A program made the position numbers and the translations under genes. Of a stretch of 64,000 bases of DNA, positions 49,200 to 61,171 are shown piece after piece. The stretch is from Serpula lacrymans var. lacrymans S7.9 (lineage: Eukaryota > Basidiomycota > Agaricomycetes > Boletales > Serpulaceae). Below the pieces are notes generated by a model that worked only from the letters and a program-made list of their open reading frames with translations, searched no databases and was not told the origin of the DNA. Where the stretch lies: contig NW_006763305.1 of NCBI RefSeq assembly GCF_000218685.1, forward strand, positions 187,762 to 251,761, given 5' to 3'. The first letter of the stretch is position 1, and the number at the start of each line of letters is the position of its first letter.

Positions 49200-49680
49200 G
49201 ATAGTATGGAGTAGCTCAGTCAAGAGCAACGGAATGCTTTTGATACCATCATACAGTCAATCTATCATAATTGGGGAATAACTTGCTTTATTCACAGTGC
49301 TGAAGGTAAGGGTAAGGGAAAAACATAACTCTGTAATACAATTGCCGCTGCTGCTTGAGCAAGAGATAATCATAATGTTGCTCTATGTGTAGCATCCTCT
49401 GAGATTGAATCCCTATTCCTGTACATAAAACATCCACATGCAGGATTCCAAAAAACTCTGACCTCCATAAGGTATTGAGACATACCGGAGTTATTGTCTG
49501 GGATGAAGCGCCAATGCAACACTGTCATGGGATTAAAGCATTAGATCATACATTGCAGGACATTTTGGATAATCAACTTCCATTTGGAGGCATTATAATG
49601 GTCTTTGGAGGGGACTTCCGCCAAACAACACCTGTTGTTCCAAGAGGGTCAAGGCAATGCATTATTTCTGCCTTTCTTAG
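49200..49680 (+). pseudogene. Pif1/Helitron-type helicase pseudogene, 5' part
   Basis: Reading across stops and frames, the piece shows a start of the helicase core (LSQEQRNAFDTIIQSI), a degraded Walker A (GKGKT with a stop after it), and an intact motif II region VIVWDEAPMQH followed by DNQLPFGGIIMVFGGDFRQT and VPRGSR (to 49650). The segment between motifs I and II is shortened. It is continuous with 57815-58694 once the retrotransposon at 49681-57809 is removed. No replication-initiator (HUH) domain is seen here. Confidence 0.75.
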
Positions 49681-50310
49681 TGTGAGGAATCAATTTTTCT
49701 TATCACATTCCCATCATGTCATGGTTAAAAGACTCAATCCCTGTCACTCCTCTTGCCCTTGGACTAGAGATCACAGCAGGTGTCTTATTACTTTTATCCT
49801 TTTTCTTCTTATTCTCTATTCACACTCACGTCCTATCGTACTTACAATGAAGGAGACTTGTTGTAGACCCTCGAGAAGATATCCAAATGACATAGCAATG
49901 ATCCAGTGCTATGTCTGGGAATACTTTGGAGGGATATTGATAAGCAAAGAAGGTTGTGAGTCAGCACCTTCTCATGGGCTTACTGATACAGCCAATTGCA
50001 CACTCCTTACCAATACATTTTCTCATGCGATTAGTAAATACGATAGATCGGACCACCTTCTCCTTCTTTTCTTATTGGTTAGCTAGCTGGTCAGACCATT
50101 TTCTTAAGTCCTTCCATTTCTCAGTCTGACCATTGCCGTTCACTATATAAAGAAGTACATACTCGATGTATTATTCTCTAGTTCAATATTAGTTTGGGTT
50201 TGCGCCTATACTGATACTCTTCAAAACTCATACCCTGATTCACCGCCTTCCAGCAAGGAATTGACCAGGCATTGTATTTTGTTATATAGCTTCGTATTTG
50301 TTGCCTGACA
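49681..50310 (+). repeat. 5' LTR of chromovirus
   Basis: 630 bp, TGTGAGGAATC...TTGCCTGACA. TATA box CACTATATAAAG at 50141-50151; inferred transcript start near 50180. Apparent open frames inside (for example SFFFLFSIHTHILSYLQ-like runs in related LTRs) are by-products of the repeat. Confidence 0.92.
50180..50190 (+). promoter_or_regulatory. Inferred transcript 5' end (R start), self-primer
   Basis: AGTTCAATATT, about 36 nt after the start of the TATA box. It is the exact complement of the 11 nt at 50312-50322, just downstream of the LTR. It is repeated in the 3' LTR and in solo LTRs A and B. Confidence 0.65.
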
Positions 50311-50311
50311 G

Positions 50312-50322
50312 AATATTGAACT
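50312..50322 (+). promoter_or_regulatory. Primer-binding site of self-priming type
   Basis: AATATTGAACT lies one base after the 5' LTR and pairs over 11 nt with the inferred first bases of the transcript. The usual initiator-Met tRNA site starting TGGTATCAGAG is absent. Confidence 0.65.
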
Positions 50323-50394
50323 CACCTACTTCGAATCCTTTTCCAGAGCCACACTTTGGAAAACCGTTTCTCTACACCCTGAAAAAGACTGTCG

Positions 50395-53288
50395 TTGCCA
50401 CTGCACCGGTCTAAACCTTCATCATCACCTTCTCCACACCTCTATCATCCCTATCCCTCTTCTCACTATCGTCATCAACCTCTTACTATCCACACCACTA
50501 CACCTATTGTCGTTCAGTCCTCTCAAACTGGACGTCTTATCTACCATCATCGCTCTCGCCTAGTTCTTTGCATTTTTTGCCATCATCAGATACCTTCAAA
50601 CCGGACTCGTCAGCGACGTCGTATACCTCCACCGTGTCTACATCCCAACAGCACTCAGAAGAGTGGGTATCAGATGCAGGCTGCAGACACCAGAGAGATT
50701 TCCTCGCAGCCCTCAATAAACCGCTCCCGGTCCTCCCCACCCCTACCAAAGTCCGTACTCCAGACGCGGAAGAAACGGTCGAACGGATCACTGAGTTGTA
50801 TCAGGACTCCTCTGCTTCATCTTCTCCAATTGATCCGATCAAGGAAATCATCCTCGACATAAACGACGCCCTCGCCCTCACCCAGTCCATTTTTTATCAT
50901 TCCGCCATTTGTAGGAGAAATTCTCGGAGCCTTGAGGAGGTACTCCAACGTCTCCGACAAAGCACGGAGAGAACTTTTAATCTTCATATTCCTGCAGCAC
51001 GGACAAATTCCGTTGATCGACTACTTCGAGAGTCTAGTACGCCCGAGCTACAAGAATACTCAGAGGGTTAATCTTTTGAAGGGAGTAGCCAACGTACAGG
51101 AACAAAACCTGCATATTATTTCACAGGACTATATTCCATCCCTCCTTGAACTTTATTGAATCCACCCTCTTTCCTTCCCGGACATACCCAGCCGCCTCCT
51201 CCCCTACGACTTTGAACACACCTTGCTTTGCGGCATCGTTCTAAGGAAGAGGCCTCACGAAGAACCCACCTACAATATCCTATCTTCGTTTTTTACAACA
51301 GACTACTAATATCTGACACCACTTTGCCAAACTCTCTACCTCCCCGAAGTCGAAGATCTTGACGCATTCAGACCACGGTTTGGTCTTCAACACAGTACTT
51401 CCATTGTAATCGTCACGCCCTCTACCAAAGATCATATTTGACGAGTTGTTGCTGCATTAGCACAATTTGATCAGCTCATCGCAACCGCTCAGAGGAAATT
51501 CCGTGACGGAGAAGACTACACGACCAAAATCAACAATATCCGATATGTTTCAGAATACGTCGAGCAATATTATTGGATCTTAGAAATCCTCACACCAGTC
51601 ATTGTCAATCAGCAATCTGATCATCCCAAATGTTTCATTGTTACAGTGATCCAAAGCGACTTCTGGGCCGTTGTTAATCATAGCCCACGAACTCGTATCT
51701 ATTCGCAATACTCATACACCTACCAAGGTCGCAGAGGGGAAGCATCACTCATTCCGTCGGTCGAGCAGCTTTTCGCACCTTGCGCAGAAAGGATTGAACA
51801 AGAAACAGGAAGTTCATTACAAGATATAGTTGGAGGAGAATCGGACGAAGGAACCGAGTCGGAAAGCGAAAGGTCTACTGAAAACATAGAGTACTGGAGG
51901 CCTCAGGAAGCAGAAGGAGGAGATTTCCCTAGTAACTTTGTATTTGACCCGGACTTTGATTAAAAGACTCGTTATCTAAAAAACTCGTTATCTAACTCAT
52001 TAAAAAGCTGGAGCCTTATCGAGAACCCTGCCCTCTTGTCACTCCCGAAACACCACCCCCACAATCTCTAGGAGCAGCCGCGGAAGCCCTAGAACCAGAC
52101 GATCTCTATCAATCCGCAGGACCAGGAGACTTTCCTCCCCCACCTCAGAATCCATCACCCGAAGACCAATCTAACAACTGGTCCGACCAAGAGTCTTTAG
52201 ACATTGAACCTGACCTAGCAGCAGAAATGACCGATGAAACAAATCAAGGCAGCAAGGCTGTCCTTGCCTCTCCTCCGTTCAAATTCATTGGCAAAAAAGA
52301 AATATACGTTGACTGGAAGAACGCATTAGCGAACTACTTTTTCGCTTATCCCAAAAGTTTCCAAACCGACTCCTCTAAAATCCTCTTCGCATTATCCTGC
52401 ATCTCATCCGATAAAGCCAATGACGCCTGTCACACATAGAAGGCGAATTTCAACAACAAAACCGCAGTGCTAGGAGACCTATTTGCACCACGAAATTGGG
52501 GAACTATCTCAGAATTTATCAAGGAATTAGATAGCAAATTCCTGGATCCCCATCTCAAGCTGAAAGCAGAAATTGCCCTTCATAGCTACGAGCAGTGAGA
52601 AATGACGGTAGACGCATACTTTGGAGGACTCGAATCCAAACTTGTGGAAGCAGGGTTACCACCAGATGCATATGAAAGTTATCCGTTCATTCACAGTATC
52701 CTTCGCCGCAATCTCTCTCAATTCCTTTGTGATCGTATCTTGCAACAGGAAAACCTACCCACCACGTACTTAGAGTGGAAGGCAGCAGCTAGGAAATGGG
52801 AGCAGTGAAACGAAGAACTCAATCTGGAAAGGAGGAGGGATAAACCCCCACAACAGAGGCTGCCACCTCAGTACCAAAGATATCAACCATGTTATCAACA
52901 GAGCCAAAACTACCCGCCACCACAGCATCGACAGACAGTACCACGTACAGAGATGCAGAGACCACGGTATATCTAACAACGACCGTATTATACTCCATCA
53001 CAGAGGCGGCCGCCCCAGAATGCAGTCCATCCAAACACAGCAGGAACATTTGGAGGATCAGGTGTACCTATGGAGATTGGGAGTTCCAACACTCAGAGAC
53101 AACATTGGCCCAACCCGAACATTATTTGTTACAATTGTGGCGAGCAAGGCCACATTGCTAGAAATTGCCCACATGGAAAGATGGCAATACATTATATGGA
53201 AACGGAGGAAACCAGAGACACTCACACTACATCGTCATTAAAAGAAATTGAAGCACCTCCAAAGGATTTTCAGAAAGGTCAGGAGTAA
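50395..53288 (+). pseudogene. gag region of chromovirus, disrupted
   Basis: Capsid-type polyprotein with a CCHC zinc knuckle (CYNCGEQGHIARNC, about 53130-53170). The capsid core begins near 52227 (PFKFIGKKEIYVDWKNALANYF) and continues ISEFIKELDSKFLDPHLK and YPFIHSILRRNLSQFLCD. In-frame stops interrupt it at 52437 (TAG), 52596 (TGA), 52806 (TGA) and 52974 (TAA). The 5' part (50568-51071, 51646-51963) is in pieces in more than one frame and is acidic and Ser-rich. It cannot be translated as one protein. Confidence 0.8.
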
Positions 53289-53416
53289 GCACGGACTCTC
53301 TGACCCGTAATGTTGTACCTAACCCTCATATGATACCAACGACTGCAATAAAATGAGTTGATCAACATCTGCGTGCTGTAACCAAAAACTACGCGAAGCC
53401 ACATTCACCGGAATGG

Positions 53417-56400
53417 TTGGCCAGACGAATCAGAGATCAGAAACCGGAGAGAGCAAGAGCTCTGCTACAAAACTGGGCACATAAAGATCACTATGAGCAT
53501 ATCACCCTGCAAGCAATACAGATGCTAAAGAATCACGACAAAGAGAATATTGTGGAACACATCCATGCTTATACCTCGCCATACAACCCCATGCCAAAAC
53601 GAAGCCTCCATGTCATTTCTCAAATTACTACCACAGACAACAGACAGACATTCACTGTACCAACCCTTATCGACTCCGGTTGCACCAACTCAGTTATTGA
53701 TCAGAGCCTGATTGACAAGTACACCCTCAACACCACGCCACTGCCCGTCCCTCTTGATGCTGCAGGAGATGATGGTCAATCCCAGAAAGTAACGCGCTAT
53801 GTCACCCTTCACATCGATGTGAAAGGGAAAGAACACTTGATGGATGTCATTGTAGCATCACTACTTTTGCCGTGCATACTGCTTGGATACGACTGGTTGA
53901 TACTTACCAATCCTTCAATTGATTGGCGGGCCAACAAGATTACCTTCCCTGCCGATGATCCAGAGTATCATCCTGAAGAAGGGGATAAAATCCTAGCCGT
54001 TGATCTTGAAACACGAATCATGGAGATAACACAGTTGGAATTGAATGCTTTTGCCACTAAAAGTCAACAAATAGCTGAATCCTCCGAAAAAGCAAAGTCA
54101 AAACTCACCTTCCGAGACATCGTCCCCCCAATCTACCATGAGTTTGAACCCGTTTTTACCAAAGAATCATTCAACAAACCTCCCCCAAAATGTCCTTGGG
54201 ACCACGCAATTGAGTTAGTACCTGAGGCTAATGGTCTTGACTGCAAAATGTACCCTCTTAGCCGAGACGAACAACACCATTTAGATGAATTCCTTAACAA
54301 AAACCTGACAAGTGGATGGATTCGAGTGTCTAAGTCACCCTACGCATCCCCATTCTTCTTTATCAAAAAGAAAGATGGTTCACTACGCTCTGTCCAAGAC
54401 TATTGCAAGCTGAATGAGCTTACCATAAAGAATCACTACACCCTCCCCCTCATATCCAAACTCATCAATAAACTCAAAGGTGCCAACTACAATGGGGATA
54501 CAACAATGTCAGAATCCAAGAAGGAGACGAGCACAAGGCCGCTTTCAGGACCAATTGCGGCCTATTTGAACCCCTTGTTATGTTTTTTGGACTTACCAAC
54601 TCACCAGCGACCTTCCAGACGATGATGGACCACCTCCTAAGAGAACTGATCACGGAAGAAAAAGTTATTGTATATTTAGACGATATCATCATCTTCACAG
54701 AAACACTCGAGGAACATCGCCAAATAGTCACCAAAGTCCTCCGTATCCTGCAACAAAACCAGTTGTATCTTAAACCGGAAAAATGCGAATTCGAGAAACA
54801 GGAAGTCGAGTACTTAGGCATGATCATTTCCAAAGACACTATTCGTATGGATCCGTTAAAAGTCACAGTGGTCGCTGACTGGCCTGCACCAAAGAACAAA
54901 AGAGAACTCCAATTGTTCCTAGGATTCTCCAACTTCTATTGATAATTTGTCAAAGACTACGGACAAATTGCGAAACCACTCACTGTGCTCACCGGAAAAG
55001 TCGACTGGACCTGGAAAGACAAACAAGAGACATCTTTTGAAACATTGAAGAAAACACTTACTACTGCTCCCACCCTCGCTATACCAAACAATGATGACCC
55101 ATTTAAACTAGAAACCGACGCCTCTGACTTCGCTGTAGGAGCCGTCCTATCCCAAAAACAAAACGATAAATTCAGACCCATAGCATTTCTCTCGAAAGCT
55201 CTTACCCCCGCAGAACAAAATTATGAAATTTACGATAAAGAGATGCTTGCAGTCATGACGGCGCTAGACGAATGGCGACATCACCTTGTAGGATCGAAAC
55301 ACCCCTTCACTATCTTCACAGATCACCAAAACCTCCTTTACTTCCATCAACCTCAGAAATACAACCAACATCAAGCTCGATGGTCGTCTCAGCTTGCAGA
55401 TTATAATTTCAAAATGGAACATGTCAAAGGAAATCAAAATACGAAGGCTGACCTGTTAAGCAGACGAATTGATCATCCTAGAGGCACAAACGATAACGAG
55501 AATCAAACACTTCTCCCAGACGTACATTTTGAAGTACTTAACACCAACGAAGGATACCTACCAGATATACGTCGAAGCTTCCAGAAACAGGACAACATAG
55601 TAAAAAGGAACTTGAAAGAGAAGTCGGATACCTGGAAGGTGAAGGATAGGATCATCTGGATCAAGAGAGAATCTGCGACAAGTTCCTACCCGATCCCATT
55701 AGCTGACCACGTATACGTTCCTCAAAACCACAAATTACGGGTGCGGATATTGAAGGATCACCATGACGAAGCTCTGGCTGGACACCCAGGAGAGAGAACA
55801 ATGTTTGAACGAGTAAACCGAGAGCTCTGGTGGCCGAGTCTTCGTACAGATATCAGACAATATGTACAAGGGTGCGAGAGTTGTCAATGCACCAAGGCAC
55901 GTCAGACAAAGCCTAACACCCCTCTACACCCGAACCCAATACCAGATCGGCCTTGGCAGATTATCACCACCGATCTCATAGGCGCATTACCAGAGTCCAA
56001 GGGCTACACCGCCGTTCAGGTCTTTGTAGACCGATTTAGCAAGATGGCCCATTTTATCCCCACTTTTATCACCCTCGACTCTGCTGGTTACGCACGTCAA
56101 ATCTGAGACAATGTAATACGACTCCATGGAATCCCTGAAAAGATCATCTCGGATCGAGGTCCTCAATTCATGTCTCGATTTACTAAAGACTTTTACAATT
56201 TGATGGGGATAACACCGGGCCTCTCTACAGGCTATCACCCTCAAACAGACGGACAGTCCGAACGGATCAACCAGGATCTAGAGCACTACCTCCGCGTTTT
56301 TGTAAATCATCAACAGAATGACTGGGCAGATTGGCTTTCCATCACGGAGTTTACATACAACAATCATCTCCACACTGCAACGAATCAAACACCTTTCTTC

Positions 56401-57162
56401 CTGAACTATGGACTACACCCACGAACAAATACCACCACTACATCATCCCCTCGATCCGCATTGGCGACAGAGTTTGGCGAACAGATGAAAAAACTCCACA
56501 ACATCACGAAATCCTCCCTCCTTTTAGCAAACAATAATCTGAGAAGATATTACGACCGTAAGAAATCCCCATCCCGGGAATATCAAATTGGCGATAAAGT
56601 CTGGTTAGAAGGACATAACATCACGACAGATAGACCAATGAAGAAATTGGACGACAAACGTTTCGGGCCTTTTAAAATCACCCAAAAAGTTGGACCCTCC
56701 GCTTACCAACTCAACATCCCAAAAAGCTGGAAGTCTATTCATCCAGTATTCAACGAAACCATCCTCTCACCGTACCACACTCCCGAATTCTCCAATCAAC
56801 CAATTTCCTCACGACCGCCGCCCGAAATCGTTGAAGGAGTAGACGAATACGAAGTAGAGAGTATAATTGCCTCCAGACTAACCAAACTGAAAGGTAGTAA
56901 ACTCGACTACCTGGTTCACTGGCATGGTTATCCAGTCTCCGAACGCACTTGGGAACCCAACACCAATCTTACACATGTCTCTAATTTGCTTGCCGCCTTT
57001 CACAAAACAAATCCCGCTGCCCCTTGCATCATCACCGCCTCTCTTCATTTCCGTCCTTATGAAAACTACACCGTGGCTTCTAAATCTCCAATGCTTTTTG
57101 ATTGGATTACCAACAAGTTCCAGAGTGCCGCATCTGGACTCATGAGGACACGAGTCTTATAA
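53417..57162 (+). pseudogene. pol region of chromovirus: PR-RT-RH-IN-chromodomain, disrupted
   Basis: Protease active site LIDSGCTNS (53663-53689). Reverse transcriptase from about 54200, with YASPFFFIKKKDGSLR and the catalytic YLDD box at 54673-54684. RNase H (TDASDFAVGAVLSQ, about 55120) and HHCC integrase zinc finger (HPGERTMFERVN, CESCQC). Integrase core with D in TTDLIGAL, D in ISDRGPQF and E in QTDGQSERINQ. C-terminal chromodomain at about 56838-57000 (YEVESIIASRL, YLVHWHGYP, RTWEP). Breaks: a net 19-bp deletion near 54490 that removes the polymerase motif with the first catalytic Asp and shifts the frame; TGA at 54940-54942; TGA at 56104-56106. The copy is therefore inactive on its own. 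Confidence 0.9.
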
Positions 57163-57174
57163 AAGGGGAGCTAA

Positions 57175-57809
57175 TGTGAGGAATCAATTTTTCTTATCGC
57201 ATTCCCATCATGTCGTGGTTAACAGACTCGATCCCTGTCCTGTCACTCCTCTTGCCCTTGGACTAGAGATCACAGCAGGTGTCTTATTACTTTTATCCTT
57301 TTTCTTCTTATTCTCTATTCACACTCACGTCCTATCGTACTTACAATGAAGGAGACTTGTTGTAGATCCTCGAGAAGATATCCAAATGACATAGCAATGA
57401 TCCAGTGCTATGTCTGGGAATACTTTGGAGGGATATTGATAAGCAAAGAAGGTTGTGAGTCAGCGCCTTCCCATGGGCTTACTGATACAGCCAATTGCAC
57501 ACTCCTTACCAATACATTTTCTCATGCGATTAGTAAATACGATAGATCGGACCACCTTCTCTTTCTTTTCTTATTGGTTAACTAGCTGGTCAGACCACTT
57601 TCTTAAGTCCTTCCCTTTCTCGGTCTGACCATTGCCGTTCACTATATAAAGAAGTACATACTCGATGTATTATTCTCTAGTTCAATATTAGTTTGGATTT
57701 GCGCCTATACCGATACTCTTCAAAACTCATACCCTGATTCACCGCCTTCCAGCAAGGACTTGACCAGGCATTGTATTTTGTTATATAGCTTCATATTCGT
57801 AGCCTGACA
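57175..57809 (+). repeat. 3' LTR of chromovirus
   Basis: 635 bp, TGTGAGGAATC...AGCCTGACA, preceded by AAAAGGGGAGCTAA, which contains a polypurine tract (AAAAGGGGAG, 57161-57170). It differs from the 5' LTR mainly by transitions. Confidence 0.92.
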
Positions 57810-57814
57810 CTTAG

Positions 57815-58694
57815 AAGGTCACAACTGTGGACAAATATCCATATCTGCTATCTCACACAGAACATGTGCCTGGACCGTACTCCAGAAAGTGAAGCCTTTG
57901 CTAGCTGGATGTTGGTGGTGGTCGTGGATTTACAGGAGATGGAACTATTGAGCTTCCCACCAACATTCTTATGCCAGAAAACACCATAGACTCGTTAGTC
58001 AACACTACCTATCCTGGAATTGCAAATGGAGACCAAGATGACTATTATTTCCTCCACTGCACCATCCTCTCCACAAAAAATGATGTCGTTAGCAACCTTA
58101 ATTCAGCAATGCTCACAAAATTCCCTGGAGAAGAGTTAGTAGCTCTGTCAATTGATAAAGTGGTTGGAGAGGGGCATGAAAGTTATCCTGTGGAATTCTT
58201 GAACTCCTTGCAAGTATCTGGCCTTCCTGAAGTGCACCTCAAACTTAAAGCTGGATGTCCACTTATGTACCTCCGCGATATTGATCCCCTAAATGGACTC
58301 TGTAATGGAACATGCATAATTTTGATAGAGATAAAGAGAAGAGTATTGAAGTGCCATGTCTTGGGAGGAAAACATGCAGGAAAGGTAGCTTTTATTCCAC
58401 GCCTCACATTGGAACCTTCATTGGAAGAATAATTTGCCCATCAAGCTATCACATTGTCAATTCCCTGTCCATGCTGCCTTTGCCATGACCATCAACAAGT
58501 CTCAAGGGCAATCGGTGACATAGGTTGGGCTGGATTTACCTGTTCCAGGGTTTTTGCATGGGAAACTTTACATTGCATTGTCTTGCTGCACTTCAGCAGA
58601 GAGAATAAAAGTGCTATTTCCACATGGTTCAAATGACAGACGTACCGTCAATGTGGTGTATCCCAAAATTCTGACTTGCTTTATCCTTGACTAG
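57815..58694 (+). pseudogene. Pif1/Helitron-type helicase pseudogene, 3' part
   Basis: Continuation of 49200-49680 after the retrotransposon. An open stretch (57971-58432) carries LPTNILMP, TILSTKNDVVSNLNSAML, LKAGCPLMYLRDIDPLNGLCN and GKVAFIPRL. A stop follows, then a frame-shifted end with the C-terminal helicase motifs (AFAMTINKSQGQSVT, VGLDLPVP, HGKLYIALS), broken by a further stop, ending near 58694. The wording of these motifs matches Helitron/Pif1 helicases of fungi. Confidence 0.8.
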
Positions 58695-59048
58695 CAAGTA
58701 GATTTTTCCCCAATTCTCACCCTTTTTACTAAAGTGTTTTATTCTCAGATCATATTTTCATCCTTCACCATTTCTGGAGTCTCTTTTTTTATTTCTCATC
58801 AATTTATCAATGTAATACCATAGACTTTTTACATTACAATATATGTATAAGGACATTGAACAATGGAACAGCAAGTCAAACATGCGTCATAGGATTCAAA
58901 GACTTAACATACATTACAGACAGCATAAGTTCACTTAACATTTTGATCACTTAACAGTGATATTATTGTTATTATTATTTATCATATCACAAAAACATCG
59001 CACCAGTGGCAGAGCCACGGGCTGGACCTTGTTCCATGTATAGGCAGG
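58695..59048. other. Repeat-island sequence, no gene seen
   Basis: About 350 bp, AT-rich. A stretch near 58920-58960 (CAGACAGCATAAGTTCACTTA, TTTGATCACTT) resembles 49131-49190 on the far side of the helicase pseudogene. They may be the element's outer ends, but termini are not resolved. Confidence 0.35.
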
Positions 59049-59761
59049 TTATGGAGAGGAAAAGCTGTCAGGTGGTGTGATGGAAGGTGGAAAGCAAATG
59101 GTAGCTGGTCTTGATACAGAGAGGCTGTCAAAGAATGGGAAATTTGCGATGAGGTAACAAGGTCCGCTTGACGGAACAGCGGCCTTTGTTGATATCAAGA
59201 TGCCATGGGTGTTGCGAGAGCTGGCATACCAGTATGTGGTGGGTGAAGTGGGGTGTGGGGAGGATCCATCTGTTGGCACAGAGAGGCTGTTGAGGAATGG
59301 GATTGTGAAACATGCAAAACGGTACTAGGGGGGTCCGCTTGGCGGAACAATGGCATTTGTGCATATTGAGAGAGCAGGGGCATTGCAAGAGTTGGCATGC
59401 CAGTATGTGATGGATGAAGTGGGATGTGGGGAGGATGCATCCAACTGCTGGAAGCTTGAACCTGTGGATGCACAATGAATGGCTTGTATCTTCGGGTGGT
59501 GATCACATGACTGTTTTGCAGCCCCAGCCGTCCTAATGGATATGTGTTGAACTGATAGTTTTGGGAAGCAGGTGGCATAGATTGGTGCATAGGGAAAGGT
59601 GGGATCCTTGATGGAATTACTGGTGTCGGTGTTTGTGAGTTTTGTAGTTGTTGTCCCATGTGCTTGTTCATTGATGTTGGAAACAGATGAGCAGGTACAC
59701 TGTCATGCACCAAAGTTGATTGGTAGCATGGACAGGTGTCAAAAATGAAGTGAATATTCAA
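59049..59761 (-). pseudogene. Pro/His-rich repeat ORF, probably transposon relic
   Basis: Minus-strand frame from 59761 to 59195 (188 codons), continuing in another frame to 59049. It is rich in Pro, His, Ser and Met with repeated HPPHTGMP/HPSHTGMP blocks. The region contains two direct repeats of about 162-172 bp beginning at 59116 and 59278. No family is recognised; the stop and frame change suggest decay. Confidence 0.35.
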
Positions 59762-60008
59762 AAAGACTCACCTTTGCGCCACACAGGCACAGTGCCACGT
59801 GGAATAGTAATTAATATTGTCTTTTTCAAATTTGTGGCTGATCAGCACCACCTCTATTAGGCAATCCAGTTGTGTTCACCTTTGCTTTTCCATTCAGTAC
59901 TTTCCGCGTTTTGGCATTTTGGCAAATTTTTGCATTGCCACTGGCTACACATTGCACCCTTGCTTTTGTTACCCTCCCTTACCTTTTTTTTCTTTACTCA
60001 GTCCCACC

Positions 60009-60551
60009 ATGAGACCCTTACTCTCTTTTTTATTCTCACCCAATGGTTGCTTCTGGATCCCTATTCTGGTTCACCTCCTTGTCACCTCCACCTTCCTCCT
60101 CCTCATCTTCTTTGCTCCCCCACCATATCTGATGTCACCACTTTCTATCTGTTTCCATCGCCAATCTGTCGACCACCACCTACCACTGCTGATATCAGCA
60201 AAGCCCCGGCGGCCGGTCCAAATTGGGCAAAAGGTCCATCTTCATGATGTCGATCTTCCATCATATACCATCAAAACATTGGTTGCTTGTCTCGCCTGGT
60301 TGGAGCATGGGTGGGTAATTTTTGAGCTGGAGAAGGTTCATCCCCTTGTGTTGCCCATGTTCATCGCTGTCACATTCACTTGGGTACACTTATCTTTTGT
60401 CCACCATCTTCGCTACAGCTACAGCTACCACACGCTGCCTGGGACTCACTTGTTCCAAATTGGAACTACTCCCCTCCCTCCCTCGTTTGACCAGGTGGTC
60501 CAGTACAACCAGTCCATTGGTAAGACCATAGAACCATCGGATATGGACTAG
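60009..60551 (+). CDS. 180-aa ORF of repeat C, copy 2
   Basis: ATG at 60009 in an ACCATGA context, stop at 60551; exactly the same length as the copy at 29360-29902 and about 80% identical. It keeps the hydrophobic N-terminal segment (FWIPILVHLLVTSTFLLLI), KPRRPVQIGQ, HDVDLPSYTIKT, WLEHGWVIFELEKVHPL and YHTLPGTHLFQIGTTPLPP. There are no stops or indels between the copies despite about 18% residue change. Function unknown; transposon-borne. Confidence 0.5.
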   Translation: MRPLLSFLFSPNGCFWIPILVHLLVTSTFLLLIFFAPPPYLMSPLSICFHRQSVDHHLPLLISAKPRRPVQIGQKVHLHDVDLPSYTIKTLVACLAWLEHGWVIFELEKVHPLVLPMFIAVTFTWVHLSFVHHLRYSYSYHTLPGTHLFQIGTTPLPPSFDQVVQYNQSIGKTIEPSDMD

Positions 60552-61171
60552 GTGGTGGACCGGTGGCTGCAGTTTTTTTCCAGCAGAACATTCATTTATA
60601 GTGCGATTATTTTTGATTTTTGAATCATTTTTATGGACACATATTTTTTTAGAATGCCTGACTGACAATAAAGGAACTGTGTTGATACTGATATTGTTTT
60701 TCTTTATCCTCTTTTTACTGCATCTTCCCATGACTTTATGATTTTCTTGCTTTTTTTCTGTTTTTGGACTTTATTTTATGGCTGTACAAACCTGTGGCAT
60801 TACTTACACAGCATTTATTGTTCTATCTCTTTCTTTTCCTTATTTTGACAATCTTATCCTGTACTACCTACGCAGGATTTGTCAGCATACATTCTTTCCT
60901 TCATGTTCTTTCTCATTCTTTTTGCACAGCTATACTGTGCATAGCCTCCCTTTCTTTTACTATATAAACCCCTGTATTTTACCTTGTAAAAAAACAAAAC
61001 AAGAAATCCAATCCAGACTTCTTCTCTAAATCTCAAGTTCACTACTCTGCTACTTGTGATCCAGTGTGGTCACAACACTTCCCACTGTTACTACTGTTAA
61101 CTACTGTCATTGTCACTCGTCACTTATGAAAGTGATTGTCATCCCTTTCGATTAGAGTCCTTCTGAGCACT

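Larger units (their letters stand above)
49676..57814 (+). mobile_element. Ty3/gypsy chromovirus (Tf1/sushi type), defective, full length
   Basis: Complete LTR retrotransposon, 8.1 kb, with LTRs at 49681-50310 and 57175-57809 and a perfect 5-bp target duplication CTTAG (49676-49680 and 57810-57814). Internal order is gag with zinc knuckle, protease, reverse transcriptase, RNase H, integrase, chromodomain, the order of Ty3/gypsy chromoviruses. Priming appears to be of the Tf1 self-priming kind (see 50180-50190 and 50312-50322). The two LTRs differ at about 19 of 630 positions plus one 5-bp indel, so the insertion is not recent. The coding part is broken by several stops and a deletion in the polymerase. 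It sits inside a helicase pseudogene. Confidence 0.92.

Noticed and set aside
49475..50086. 203-codon open frame
   Set aside because: It fuses the helicase pseudogene motif II region with LTR sequence across the insertion point at 49680, so it is an artificial chimera.
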